The notes under the pieces were generated by a model, which was not told the origin of the DNA, searched no databases, and worked only from the letters and a program-made list of their open reading frames with translations. Made by a program: the position numbers and the translations under genes. A DNA stretch of 64,000 nucleotides from Saprospiraceae bacterium (GTDB taxonomy: Bacteria; Bacteroidota; Bacteroidia; Chitinophagales; Saprospiraceae): assembly GCA_022448955.1 (NCBI GenBank), contig JAKVCU010000065.1, positions 1 through 64,000 on the forward strand, written 5' to 3'. Position 1 is the stretch's first letter, and each line of letters begins with the position of its first letter. This document shows positions 36,710 through 45,745 of the stretch, in pieces.

Positions 36710-37591
36710 ATGTTTTGGAATTCTAAATGCTCAGCTTACCTATTACCACTGGTGCTAGCAAGCCTAGCTTACAGCTGCAATAAGAATGAATCTTCCACAC
36801 AAGAACCAGAACCAATCGAAGCAGAAAAAACTTATGTACTCGTTTGGGCCGAAGAATTTGAAGAAGATGGCCCTCCGGATCCTAATAACTGGTCATATGA
36901 AAAAGGTTTTGTTCGAAATAGGGAAGATCAGTGGTATCAAGAAGATAATGCATTCGTGGAAAATGGGGTACTCGTCATTGAAGGACGACGAGATACCTTT
37001 CCTAATCCGAATTATGATCCAAATAACTCTGATTGGAGAATCAATAGACCTGAAATCCACTATACTTCATCAAGTATAAACACACAGAATAAGCATAGTT
37101 GGAAATATGGAAGATTTGAAATATGTGCAAAAATCAGTGCGGAAGAAGGGTTATGGCCTGCGATTTGGACGCTAGGAACAGGTCATGAATGGCCAAGCGG
37201 TGGAGAAATTGATATCATGGAGTATTACGACGGCAATATTCTGGCTAATGCAGCTTGGGCAGGCCCCGAAAGGTGGCAAGCTATTTGGGACGATTCTAGA
37301 ACACCAGTATCTAGCTTTAGCGATCCGGAATGGGATCAAAAATTTCATATTTGGCGAATGGATTGGGATGCAGCTGAGATTAAGATTTATCTGGATGATC
37401 AACTTCTTAATACTGTAGATTTGAGTAAAACGATTAATCAAAGGGGAAATGTAAATAATCCATTTCGGGAGCCAAAACATTATATTTTACTCAATCTTGC
37501 CATCGGAGGCCAAAATGGAGGCGATCCAAGTTTTACTTCTTTCCCCTCTCGTTATGAGATTGATTATGTAAGGGTTTATCAGGAGCAATAA
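36710..37591 (+). CDS. GH16 family endo-glycosidase, lipoprotein
   Basis: A 293-residue GH16 enzyme starting at Met22 of the track ORF. From ATG 36710 a lipoprotein signal follows directly, ending LAYSC. The catalytic block is GEIDIMEYY (E-x-D-x-x-E), with KYGRFEICAKI before it and HIWRMDWD and IDYVRVYQEQ after it, the usual GH16 order for a beta-jelly roll. GH16 includes laminarinases, lichenases, agarases, porphyranases and carrageenases. The general features here look laminarinase-like, but specificity is open. It is plus-strand and monocistronic, convergent with the second GH16 gene 0.6 kb away. Confidence 0.9.
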   Translation: MFWNSKCSAYLLPLVLASLAYSCNKNESSTQEPEPIEAEKTYVLVWAEEFEEDGPPDPNNWSYEKGFVRNREDQWYQEDNAFVENGVLVIEGRRDTFPNPNYDPNNSDWRINRPEIHYTSSSINTQNKHSWKYGRFEICAKISAEEGLWPAIWTLGTGHEWPSGGEIDIMEYYDGNILANAAWAGPERWQAIWDDSRTPVSSFSDPEWDQKFHIWRMDWDAAEIKIYLDDQLLNTVDLSKTINQRGNVNNPFREPKHYILLNLAIGGQNGGDPSFTSFPSRYEIDYVRVYQEQ

Positions 37592-38215
37592 AGTGAATTC
37601 AGCGTTTTTTGGGATTTATCCTTTAGATAGGAGCACTCAAAGTTATTCTGAAGGAAATGTTACTGCTACTCAGCTATTCTATTGAGAAGTAACCAAACTA
37701 CTTAAAAGGATAAGGGGCATTTGAGTTAATTTTTAAAACTACAACCGTATAGAAAGAGAGAATGCTTTTGAATTAAAAAATGTTAAATGCCAAGTCTTGG
37801 AAGGGTTTTGGAAGTGCCATCGTTATAAAGGGGAAATTAAAGTGTAATAGCTTTTTTCAAGAATAGCTTTGGTGCATTCGATTGGCACAAATTTGAGTAT
37901 TTCCTAGATAAGCTATAAATAGTCATTTTAATAAATGATATATGTTTAATTTTTAATATGATGTTAATTTATAAGTCGCCCAATTGGACCAAGAGCTCAA
38001 ATTTAGTTGTGGAGTTACATTATTTATATTATCCAATATGCTAGGCGAAAACACTTAGATTAAAAAAGCGAAGGATGATTAAATGGTAGTCGATCTTGTG
38101 ATGTTCGAAAATTAAAAGATGTAAAAGCGAAAAGAGAAATTATAACAAATTATAGTATACGAATGCCTAGATTTCTAGATTAAAACTTAAAATCAGGAGC
38201 TATTTATGACTATGT
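37592..38215. other. Gap between convergent GH16 genes
   Basis: 624 bp, AT-rich, without ORF or strong hairpin terminator. I see nothing assignable. Such a long convergent gap is unusual for a compact genome and may be decayed sequence. Confidence 0.4.
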
Positions 38216-39163
38216 CTAGTCCTTTTCATAAAGCAGCATATAGTCAAGAATTAACTCATTTGGGAATGGGGTATTTCCTTTTTCGACACTTGACATTAGA
38301 CCATTATTGACAACAAGCGCCATTGGAACATTAGGCCAGTCAGAATTTGGTACTTCTAGACCTCTGGTTTTTCGGTGGACTTCCTCTCCATCGATATACC
38401 AAATCATAGCAGAACTATTCCATTTAAAGCCAAAAATATGCCATTTATAGGAAGATGTATAGTCTTGCTGAAAAGGTTCGATCCATAGACTATGATCCTC
38501 AGGGTCAGACCAGTGGCCATAGATGTAACGCATATACATTCGATCTAATCCCCAATCTGGATTAAAGAAGACGCCAAAGTATTCCCAGATATCAATTTCT
38601 GGTGGCCACATTCTATTAGGAGAGTCGTCGATTAGCCAAATAGCTGGCCAAACTTTCTCTCCTCTAGGAAATTTTGCTTTTATCTCAAGATAAATGGGTC
38701 TTTGTGTTCCATTAAAGTTTACCTTTTGGAGCGATTGAATCCAACCAGTTGTATATGCAAATTCACCAAGGGGATCGATACCCTCAATAGTTTCTTCTTT
38801 GTTAACTAGATAAAGGAGTCCATTTTCTACATATGCATTTTCATCAAGAAGGTATCCTGCATATTTGTCATTAAGTAAATGTTCGCCACCTGTTTGCATA
38901 TTCCAAATCATCCTGATAGATGGATCATCATCATGGACTAATCCTTTAGACCAATTGGAAGGATCAAAGATCACAAACTCATCTTTCCAAGATAGAGAAT
39001 ATCCCTCAGGGGGAAAAACGCCGATTGAATCCTCAAGAGAAAGATTATTATTTGATTCTGGAGAAGAAATAGAAGAATTATGATCTTTTTTACAATCACA
39101 AAAGAAGGGTAGGGTTAATATTATTACAATTAAAGTTTGAAACCTTTGACTGATAAATTTCAT
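38216..39163 (-). CDS. GH16 family endo-glycosidase, lipoprotein (second)
   Basis: A 315-residue GH16-type protein. The signal ends near FFCDC (lipid Cys about 23 or 25). The catalytic block is PPEIDIWEYFG (E-x-D-x-x-E), preceded by KVWPAIWLIDD and followed by WHIFGFKWNSSAMIWYIDGEEV and a C-terminal LDYMLLYEKD. It differs strongly from the neighbour at 36710 outside these blocks, so it is not a recent duplicate. The WPPEIDIWE form and the loops are closer to enzymes acting on red-algal galactans than to laminarinases, but this is an impression. It would fit a sulfated galactan locus next door. Confidence 0.82.
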   Translation of the reverse strand: MKFISQRFQTLIVIILTLPFFCDCKKDHNSSISSPESNNNLSLEDSIGVFPPEGYSLSWKDEFVIFDPSNWSKGLVHDDDPSIRMIWNMQTGGEHLLNDKYAGYLLDENAYVENGLLYLVNKEETIEGIDPLGEFAYTTGWIQSLQKVNFNGTQRPIYLEIKAKFPRGEKVWPAIWLIDDSPNRMWPPEIDIWEYFGVFFNPDWGLDRMYMRYIYGHWSDPEDHSLWIEPFQQDYTSSYKWHIFGFKWNSSAMIWYIDGEEVHRKTRGLEVPNSDWPNVPMALVVNNGLMSSVEKGNTPFPNELILDYMLLYEKD

Positions 39164-39615
39164 GATTTAACGATTTTAATAATATAGGCTGAAACTTCTG
39201 TTTGCACTTTCTACAGCAGTTCAATAAATTCTATAATTCCATTCTATCGACATCTTATTTAGAGTAATTAAAAGGTAAATAATTAAATTCTACTTCTGAA
39301 TATCATTCTAAGGAGTTTAGCTAATTGATAGCTACAATAGACCAGAGAGAACGAGATTACGATTAGGAGTATGTGAAACTGTTGTAAACATCTGTTTGAC
39401 ACTTCATTATTTAGCTAGTTGTGATAAATTTTCGCCTGCACATCGTTGAAATATTTACCAATGCTATGGCATTACTTGCTATTTTGTGTCGTTCAGCATT
39501 AAATTTACTAGCGCTATCTCAATCATGAAAGTTAGATATACTCTAAGTTTCTACCTAATTATAAGGAATAAAATACAGTTTTTTTGGGAATGAAAAAAGG
39601 GTGAAATATGAGATT

Positions 39616-39708
39616 TAAGCGACTAGTCAGAATTGCTTGTGCAATAAAATTTCATTCAAAGGCTGACAGATTGGAGTTTCTACAAAAAACCGTGCGTCAC
39701 TCTCCTAT
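39616..39708 (+). repeat. Dispersed palindromic repeat, family A (single unit)
   Basis: Begins TAAGCGACTAGTCAGAATTG and ends CGTGCGTCACTCTCCTAT. The beginning matches the left arm at 39793 in the same orientation. The end matches the reverse complement of the centre of that palindrome (ATAGGGAAGTTACGCACG). Confidence 0.6.
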
Positions 39709-39792
39709 CGCCAGCAGCTTAATGTAAGACTGACCTTTTTAGAGTACTTTTGTTTAAGCACTGACGGTTTACTTTTCATATCCTTACACTTA

Positions 39793-39920
39793 AGCGGCTA
39801 GTCAAAATTGCTTGTATAATAAATTCGTCAGCTCAAAAATAGTAAGTAACTAACAATAGGGAAGTTACGCACGATTTTTGAGCTGACTAAAAGAATTTAT
39901 TATACCAATTTTCTAGCCTA
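39793..39920. repeat. Long imperfect inverted repeat (family A palindrome)
   Basis: The left arm contains GGCTAGTCAAAATTG, TATAATAAATTC and GTCAGCTCAAAAAT. The right arm contains the inverted ATTTTTGAGCTGAC, GAATTTATTATA and CAATTTTCTAGCC. Arms of nearly 50 bp surround a centre where AGTAAGTAACT faces AGTTACGCACG. It could fold as one long hairpin and looks like a MITE- or REP-type element. Confidence 0.75.
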
Positions 39921-40451
39921 ACTAATTAGACACAAGTGTTTCATCAAAATATCGGTTTTGATAAATTCTGGATTTGTGGGAAATCGAAAAGGTGATAGTA
40001 GCATTTGAACAGATGAAATTCAGACGAAACTATGCTTTGTCAAGCTGTAAATTGTTTAAGTAGCTATTATTGAAAAATATAGGTAAATAACTTATTTACT
40101 AAGAGGGTAAATTAGCAGTATTTTGAGCTTTTTAGCTCAGATTCTAGGGACTGTCATAGGGGGGGAGCTCGACTGATAATTTTGATCAAGGATGCCTTTG
40201 TCTACTCTAATTTCTTTAAATACGAGTTCGCTAATTAGTAACTTAGACCGACCTTCTATTGCCATTACTTTGGTTTTAGAATCAAATATGTTGAGTTAAA
40301 TTAAAAAGAGCGACATTCGATTTTTTGTAGAAATTACTCCTCTATTGAGATGCTTAAGGGAAAGCTTAGCTAAATTAGTGGAATAGCCTTTATAGCGTAT
40401 ATTATATGTAAGGTTGAAGGGGACATAGCAATCGTACATAGCTTTTAGAAA

Positions 40452-40486
40452 TAAAAAATGCCCTTATCAGATAAATGATAAGAGCA
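40452..40486 (-). terminator. Rho-independent terminator of the tRNA gene
   Basis: On the minus strand TGCTCTTATCA and TGATAAGGGCA form an 11-bp stem (one G-U pair) with a 6-nt loop, followed by a T-rich run (TTTTTTAT). It lies just downstream of the tRNA. Confidence 0.8.
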
Positions 40487-40503
40487 AGTGGTGTTAAACC
40501 TTG

Positions 40504-40577
40504 TAGCGCGGGGGAGACTTGAACTCCCGACCTCAGGATTATGAATCCTGCGCTCTAACCAGCTGAGCTACCGCGCC
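40504..40577 (-). tRNA. tRNA-Met (CAU anticodon)
   Basis: A 74-nt cloverleaf on the minus strand: acceptor stem GGCGCGG/CCGCGCT, D arm with AGCTCAGCTGGTTAGAGC, anticodon arm CAGGA-TTCATAA-TCCTG and T arm with GGGAGTTCAAGTCTCCC. The anticodon is CAU. The elongator Met form is preferred, but an Ile tRNA with lysidine-modified CAU cannot be excluded by eye. The 3' CCA is not encoded. Confidence 0.9.
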
Positions 40578-40746
40578 TAATGTGATATAGTTGAACCTAA
40601 ATTAAACTACGCTTTTGATAGTTTATGCTTTTAAAAGCCTAACATTATTGTCAATTCCTAAAAGCGAATGCAAATATCTGCTTTTTCCTTGTTTTACGCA
40701 ACAATTTTGGTGCTATTTTCTTTAAGGAAAGTAAAAGAATTAAAGA

Positions 40747-41112
40747 ATGTATGATAGATTAAGCATTCGGCCTACTATAAATACGACTTATGAGGCAGAA
40801 AATCCGAATGAACAATTCCAAAATAAAACCCTAAGGCCCATCCTGAAAATGCAAAATGACCTTATTTGCAGGATGTATTTACACTACATGGAGAAAAGGA
40901 AAGTACCTTTCTATCAAATGTCTACTCAAAAAAGAGTAGAGCAAATTGCACACAGTGTAAGTAAAGATAATCGTCTAAGAGGACTATTGTTTGGGATGGT
41001 GGTGGGTATGTTTACTTTGGTGGAAATGGATTATTATCGTCAATATGAGGGAGAAATTAATCGAAGGATAACGAGTTTGGTCATTCAACGGCTGGAAAGC
41101 CAGTTGGGATAA
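40747..41112 (+). CDS. Conserved Bacteroidota protein of unknown function
   Basis: A 121-residue cytoplasmic protein, mostly helical, without signal peptide or membrane segment. The pattern LRPILKMQNDLICRMYLHYMEKRKV, a central QIAHSVSKDNRLRGLLFGMVVGMFT, and a terminal RRITSLVIQRLESQLG with acidic and basic residues are of the kind seen in small conserved proteins of this phylum. I recognise no named domain. It starts 170 bp past the tRNA on the opposite strand and ends at a strong bidirectional terminator, so it is monocistronic. Confidence 0.75.
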   Translation: MYDRLSIRPTINTTYEAENPNEQFQNKTLRPILKMQNDLICRMYLHYMEKRKVPFYQMSTQKRVEQIAHSVSKDNRLRGLLFGMVVGMFTLVEMDYYRQYEGEINRRITSLVIQRLESQLG

Positions 41113-41157
41113 ATAGGAGAGCCTCAAAACTTTAAGTTTTGAGACTCTCCTATTTTT
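41113..41157. terminator. Bidirectional terminator between convergent genes
   Basis: GGAGAGCCTCAAAACTT is followed almost at once by AAGTTTTGAGACTCTCC, giving a 17-bp stem with one mismatch, flanked by ATA on one side and TATTTTT on the other. It serves the plus-strand gene ending at 41112 and the minus-strand gene ending at 41156. Confidence 0.88.
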
Positions 41158-42553
41158 AGAATTTTGGTTTATTATTAAAAAAACGATCTTGATCACTAAT
41201 ATCGTCTATATTTCTAATTTCCTCGCTCTTTGGACGAAACACAAAATTTAAACCTATTCTCACATTTGCACTTTTAGAATCTTTTGGCTGAAAAGCCGCA
41301 AGGATATTATCTGTAGCTGCCATCAATTGTATAGGTCCCATATTAAGCGCTGCGTTGATACCGATATTTGTATAAGAATCATCTCTCACTGCATATAAAG
41401 CGCCTGCTCTTAACCAATCGGTAATAAAAATATCGGCGCCTACGCCAAAGGATAAAAAGAATTCATCCCTATATCGCTCACCATAGAGTACACCACCAAG
41501 CGATACTCTATTATTGAGCAAGTAAGTGGAGCTAAGATAAAAACGAGTAGGCAGTATGGTAGTATATTTTTCATTTGTCTCTCTTACGTCATAAGCCGCC
41601 CTTAAAGAATCTACAACTGACCCTATGGTTGTGGTATCATCTAGAATATCTTGAACGATATCGAGCCCTAAGTACTCATAATTTCCACTTAAAGTGTAGT
41701 TATTTACATCTTCTTCCCAATTGATAGAGCCAATATCTAGTGCACTAATCGCCACATCTAAGCGACCAAAATTCAGGTGTGCACCAATATCAAAAGCAAA
41801 TCCAGCATTACTACTGAATAGCTGACTAGCATCAAATTTACCTGATTCAAAATTGAAATCTAAATCATCAAATCCATTATAGGTCAAGGTTCCAGATGAA
41901 TTTACTCGATAATCTGCATTTAGCGTAAGTTGGTAAGAGGTTTCATCCGTAAGTAAGTTAAGACGACTGCCTTCTGTAGAAACATCTTCAACACCTGATA
42001 GATACTTTATTTTACCACCTATAGTGATCATCTCATTAACTTCATATGCAGCTCCTACCGCAAATTCATTATAAGCAAATAATTGTACATCAGGGGCAAA
42101 ATTGATTTCCTGCCCTATGAATTGTGCATTACCATTCCAAGCCAACTGAGGTAAGGTTTTTGGATAGTTGATAAAAGCATTGAAGCGAAGTTGATGTCCA
42201 GCAAAAATATTGAGGCGGCCAAAGGCTAGGCCAAGGCTTAATGTCTCGATTTGTGAGCTTTCGCGAATGAAATTATTATCCTCCATTAGCGCAATAGCTT
42301 TGTCAATATCAATCACGTTTGTTCCATCTGTTCTTTCAGAAATAACATCATTAAAGGTCAAATTGGAAACCTGCAAATTGTTATAGGTTCCTCCCACGCC
42401 AATATTAATCATGTGACCTGGCAATAGAGCAGGATTGGTTTGATTCGCTTGCCATAAGCCGCGCATTAAATGGGTGCCTAGTTCAGATTGTGCCTGAGTA
42501 GTAATAGACATACTGAAAAGCAAAAAGAATAAGAGCGATTTTCTAATGATCAT
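41156..42553 (-). CDS. DUF5723-type outer-membrane beta-barrel protein
   Basis: A 465-residue exported protein with signal peptide (to about 22) and alternating beta-strand pattern throughout. It opens with GLWQANQTNPALLPGHMINIGVGGTYNNLQVSN and includes the FNAFINYPKTLPQLAWNGNAQFIGQ region, as in the Bacteroidota family DUF5723 of predicted outer-membrane barrels. Its role is unknown. The lipoprotein gene 26 bp upstream on the same strand is probably its partner. The C-terminal tail (KSEEIRNIDDISDQDRFFNNKPKF) extends beyond the last strand and is charged. Confidence 0.82.
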   Translation of the reverse strand: MIIRKSLLFFLLFSMSITTQAQSELGTHLMRGLWQANQTNPALLPGHMINIGVGGTYNNLQVSNLTFNDVISERTDGTNVIDIDKAIALMEDNNFIRESSQIETLSLGLAFGRLNIFAGHQLRFNAFINYPKTLPQLAWNGNAQFIGQEINFAPDVQLFAYNEFAVGAAYEVNEMITIGGKIKYLSGVEDVSTEGSRLNLLTDETSYQLTLNADYRVNSSGTLTYNGFDDLDFNFESGKFDASQLFSSNAGFAFDIGAHLNFGRLDVAISALDIGSINWEEDVNNYTLSGNYEYLGLDIVQDILDDTTTIGSVVDSLRAAYDVRETNEKYTTILPTRFYLSSTYLLNNRVSLGGVLYGERYRDEFFLSFGVGADIFITDWLRAGALYAVRDDSYTNIGINAALNMGPIQLMAATDNILAAFQPKDSKSANVRIGLNFVFRPKSEEIRNIDDISDQDRFFNNKPKF

Positions 42554-42579
42554 ATGTTTTGAGTTTCTTGTATTTGGGT

Positions 42580-44112
42580 TTATTCATTATTAAGGTCCAC
42601 TATTGCACCAATTCTAACGCGTACATCTTGGTCAGATTTTACTCTTACGGATTGATTGCCTTCGGTAGAGGTTGAGAAAGAAATTTGTAATAAGACATCA
42701 GATGCAGCTTTTAATTTTTCTAATCTTTCCCCTTCAAAGTTAGAAAACGTTTCAGCTTGAATAGCATTTGTTACATTACCATTGGCATCTACAGGTGCAC
42801 CTAGTACTATTCTTTCTTGCCCATTCAACATAGAATCTAGTACTACCCCTGATTCATTAATGAAGTAGCCTTGAACATCCACGTTTAGCGGTAAGCTATT
42901 GTCTGATACTAGTTTAAATTCGACTGCATTCACTTCCTCAAAATCACCTAGATTGATGGGGAAAGTATCTGTTGTGAAAAAGTCAATAGCATTGCCGTAC
43001 ATAGGAAGTTCGACATCTACTTGGACTTTATAATAACTACTATCTGTTATAAATCCTCTGATACTAGGGTCTTCAAGTGGGTTAGTATCTGCATTTACAT
43101 CATAATCAATAGCTACTGGACCTGAACCCAAAACCACATCAATATTTGAGTTGGTTTTGTCGAATATAAATGCCTTAGATTTGATTGCTCCTACTTCATT
43201 CAGCTCAGGATAAGGAAAATCAATACCATCTTGCAACCAAACACTTTCTAGTGGTAAAACTTCCCCCTTAACCGTGAAAATATCAAAGACATTGACGATG
43301 GACTGGGTGGGAATACCAAAAGAGTTTTCAAAGTTGAAGGTGATAATGGGATCTTCGAAATAAACATCTCCTCGAATCCAGTTGTCGAAGAAGTCAATTT
43401 CTATAGTGTCCCTTCCTCCCACATATTCTGTGCGGCCTAAATACCCTTCTGCGTAAGAAAACTCGAGGTTGTCAAATCCAACAAAAGGGAAAGCGGTATT
43501 AAAAGAAATATTATTGCCATCCAAGTCTTTTAATTCATACCCTACATTGATGTTTCCATCTGTTGGAATGAGGCGGTAACCTGCAAAAGAAAAAGGATTA
43601 TCTCTAAGGTCCAACTGCTCATCAGCTTGTATTTCAACCGTCAAGCGTAACATTTCTCCATCTTTGATCGCTTCAGGAACAAAAAGGGTGAATTCAACAG
43701 CTACGCCTGTGTCGTTATATACACCAAAATAAATATCCCCTCTTTTTACATCTAGCTGATCAATTTCAAGTCCATCAGGCTGTGAAAAAGGTAAGGTTTG
43801 AGGACTAAAGAAAATTGGAATTTCAGGAAGTGCGTTTAAGGTCTCATTAATTGCAGCGAAGACATCTTCACTTGTTTGAGATAAAACATCGCCACTGTAT
43901 TTGAAACGAATTAAGCCATCTGGGTCAATCGTTAAGACTGAATTTTCTTCAAACCTTTCCAATAAATCTCCCATAGATACTTTGGAATCAACGATAGGAA
44001 GGGCATAAGAAGCATCATATTCGATGCCATCTGCTTCGGTAATTTCTTGAATCTGATTGCAGGTAGCAGTAAGCAAGATAAGTCCGAATAGAAAGTAAAA
44101 ATGATTTTTCAT
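42580..44112 (-). CDS. Large lipoprotein of unknown function
   Basis: A 510-residue lipoprotein (lipobox LTATC, Cys18). It is acidic, rich in beta-strand and Asn/Asp, with no family I can name. An early segment, YALPIVDSKVSMGDLLERF, recurs in Bacteroidota lipoproteins that precede DUF5723 barrels, and the rest looks like two or three all-beta domains (FVPEAIKDGEMLRLTVEIQ; VDVELPMYGNAIDFFTTDTF). Being 26 bp upstream of the barrel gene, it probably works with it at the outer membrane. No catalytic motif is seen. Confidence 0.75.
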   Translation of the reverse strand: MKNHFYFLFGLILLTATCNQIQEITEADGIEYDASYALPIVDSKVSMGDLLERFEENSVLTIDPDGLIRFKYSGDVLSQTSEDVFAAINETLNALPEIPIFFSPQTLPFSQPDGLEIDQLDVKRGDIYFGVYNDTGVAVEFTLFVPEAIKDGEMLRLTVEIQADEQLDLRDNPFSFAGYRLIPTDGNINVGYELKDLDGNNISFNTAFPFVGFDNLEFSYAEGYLGRTEYVGGRDTIEIDFFDNWIRGDVYFEDPIITFNFENSFGIPTQSIVNVFDIFTVKGEVLPLESVWLQDGIDFPYPELNEVGAIKSKAFIFDKTNSNIDVVLGSGPVAIDYDVNADTNPLEDPSIRGFITDSSYYKVQVDVELPMYGNAIDFFTTDTFPINLGDFEEVNAVEFKLVSDNSLPLNVDVQGYFINESGVVLDSMLNGQERIVLGAPVDANGNVTNAIQAETFSNFEGERLEKLKAASDVLLQISFSTSTEGNQSVRVKSDQDVRVRIGAIVDLNNE

Positions 44113-44412
44113 AAAACCGATTTAGTGCGATTCTTAAGTTTGAATAAAAATGTGTGGTGCTTTACTAAAAAATTGGGCAAGAAGCCGCAAAGACATCTTA
44201 CCTTAAGGAGAATGCGTAGAATTGCTTAAAACCATTGGGTATAGAGTAAGATTTACTCTACATTTAGAGATTGAATCTATTGTAATCTAAACGACAGCAT
44301 TTCGATTGACTCAAAGATATAGTAAATCGTGCTTTTCAACTAATGTTTCCGCGCAAATACATAAATTTTACAGTACCTTTGGTCAGATATAAGTCTAATT
44401 TGACGGATACTT
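44113..44412. other. Divergent promoter region
   Basis: 300 bp between the divergently transcribed lipoprotein gene and the Pycsar-effector-like gene. It should carry both promoters. Only the plus-strand -7 element (listed separately) is clear. Confidence 0.5.
44374..44381 (+). promoter_or_regulatory. Bacteroidota-type -7 element (TACCTTTG)
   Basis: TACCTTTG is an exact TAnnTTTG match, 31 bp before the ATG at 44413. A weaker TTTCC lies about 23 bp upstream in place of TTTG. Probable promoter of the next gene. Confidence 0.5.
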
Positions 44413-45639
44413 ATGGAAGAGCAATTCCCTAAAAAGACAACGCCCTCTGATCAGCCGAGCACAATCGCTCAGGCTCACGCTTTTATCCTACAACGATTTA
44501 ATCAGTTGAATGATGCTCGTTTAGTATATCATAACTATTCTTTAGCTACAGAAATTGTGGAAAATGCCAAACAAATTTTGGCAAATACCAAAACCAATGC
44601 ATCGCAACAAGAGAATGTATTGCTTGCTGCTTGGTTTTATTGTAGTGGTTATTTTTTGGAGCCCTCCGCTCCACGTGAGAACAGCGTCAAGCAGGCACAG
44701 CAGTTTATGAAGGTTCACCATTTAGCAGATGCTAGGATTCAAAATATTTCGGAGGCAATAAATCAGGTTTATGAGGGTAGAGTTATCTCCTCTCTAATTG
44801 GTAAAATCCTTTCAGATGCTGTTAATGCGACACTTTATTCTACTGCATTTGCAGAACGTGATCCACTGCATCATCTAGAATGGGAGTTGTTACATCGTGA
44901 ACGTTTTGCTAAAGAAAAATGGGCAAGTTTGCAATTGCAGGCGTTGCTAAAAGTAAAATTCTACACTCATTATGCCAAGCTTAAATATGAAGGTGTACTC
45001 GCTCAAAATATTTTACAGCATAGAGATCTTATTGAAAAATTAAATAGCAAACAAATAGGAGGTGAGGGGGAAGAAAGGCCATTACGTCTCTATCAAGATT
45101 TGGAAAAAAAGATGCCTACTCGAGCTGTTCAAACTTACTTCAGAGCCAATTATCGCAATCATATTAATCTAAGTGCCATTGCTGATAACAAGGCAAATAT
45201 CATGATCAGTGTTAACACGATTTTAATCAGTGTACTAATAACTTTCCTCTCTTACCGAAATATTGGGCAGACCCAACCCATGATACTGATGCCTGTTATT
45301 ATTTTCTTGGTTACAGGTTTAGCTTCTTTAATTTTTGCAGTGCTTTCGGCAAGGCCAAAAGTAACCAACTTGGCGGAGCGTACCACGGATTTAGAAGTAA
45401 TAAAAAAGAATGTAATTTTTTTTGGTAATTTTTCAAAGTTAAGTGTACAGCAGTATGAGGAAGCCATGGATGCCGTTTACCGGGATAGTGAGTTGATGTA
45501 CGGGAATATGACTAGAGATTTATACTACCTTGGGAAAGCATTAGATAAGAAGTATAAGTTTCTTTCGATCTCTTACAATATTTTTATGGTAGGATTCATT
45601 TTTACGGTGACTACCTTCTTGGCAGCTTTATTTGTCTAA
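44413..45639 (+). CDS. HD-like/PycTM membrane protein (Pycsar-effector type), HD motif decayed
   Basis: A 408-residue protein. Residues about 20-220 resemble an HD phosphohydrolase fold: His40 in LVYHNYS is kept, but the usual 'WFHDxGY' is WFYCSGY, so both His and Asp of the HD pair are lost. Residues about 245-405 carry the domain of Pycsar effectors (NYRNHINLSAIADNKANIMISVNTILIS, then two or more membrane segments), ending in a last helix at about 385-405. In Pycsar systems such proteins damage the membrane after sensing cyclic nucleotides. No cyclase gene lies next to it, so it is either a housekeeping relative or an orphan effector. It is monocistronic with its own promoter element. Confidence 0.78.
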   Translation: MEEQFPKKTTPSDQPSTIAQAHAFILQRFNQLNDARLVYHNYSLATEIVENAKQILANTKTNASQQENVLLAAWFYCSGYFLEPSAPRENSVKQAQQFMKVHHLADARIQNISEAINQVYEGRVISSLIGKILSDAVNATLYSTAFAERDPLHHLEWELLHRERFAKEKWASLQLQALLKVKFYTHYAKLKYEGVLAQNILQHRDLIEKLNSKQIGGEGEERPLRLYQDLEKKMPTRAVQTYFRANYRNHINLSAIADNKANIMISVNTILISVLITFLSYRNIGQTQPMILMPVIIFLVTGLASLIFAVLSARPKVTNLAERTTDLEVIKKNVIFFGNFSKLSVQQYEEAMDAVYRDSELMYGNMTRDLYYLGKALDKKYKFLSISYNIFMVGFIFTVTTFLAALFV

Positions 45640-45745
45640 CATTCAAGTATCCCTAGTTTGATTAGGCAATAAGTATTCAAAAATTATATGATATCAAATT
45701 TTTAGTTTTACTACTCGATATTAAGTAATTTGAATTGCAGTGTAC

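Larger units (their letters stand above)
39164..40451. other. Gene-poor gap carrying palindromic repeats
   Basis: About 1.3 kb with no ORF above 60 codons. It carries two copies of repeat family A (39616-39708 and 39793-39920). The remainder is AT-rich. A short open frame on the minus strand near 39430-39520 resembles no family I know. Confidence 0.45.

Noticed and set aside
39430-39530. Short minus-strand open frame resembling a possible transposase end
   Set aside because: The translation shows no motif I could match to any IS family and it is broken by a stop codon at its beginning.
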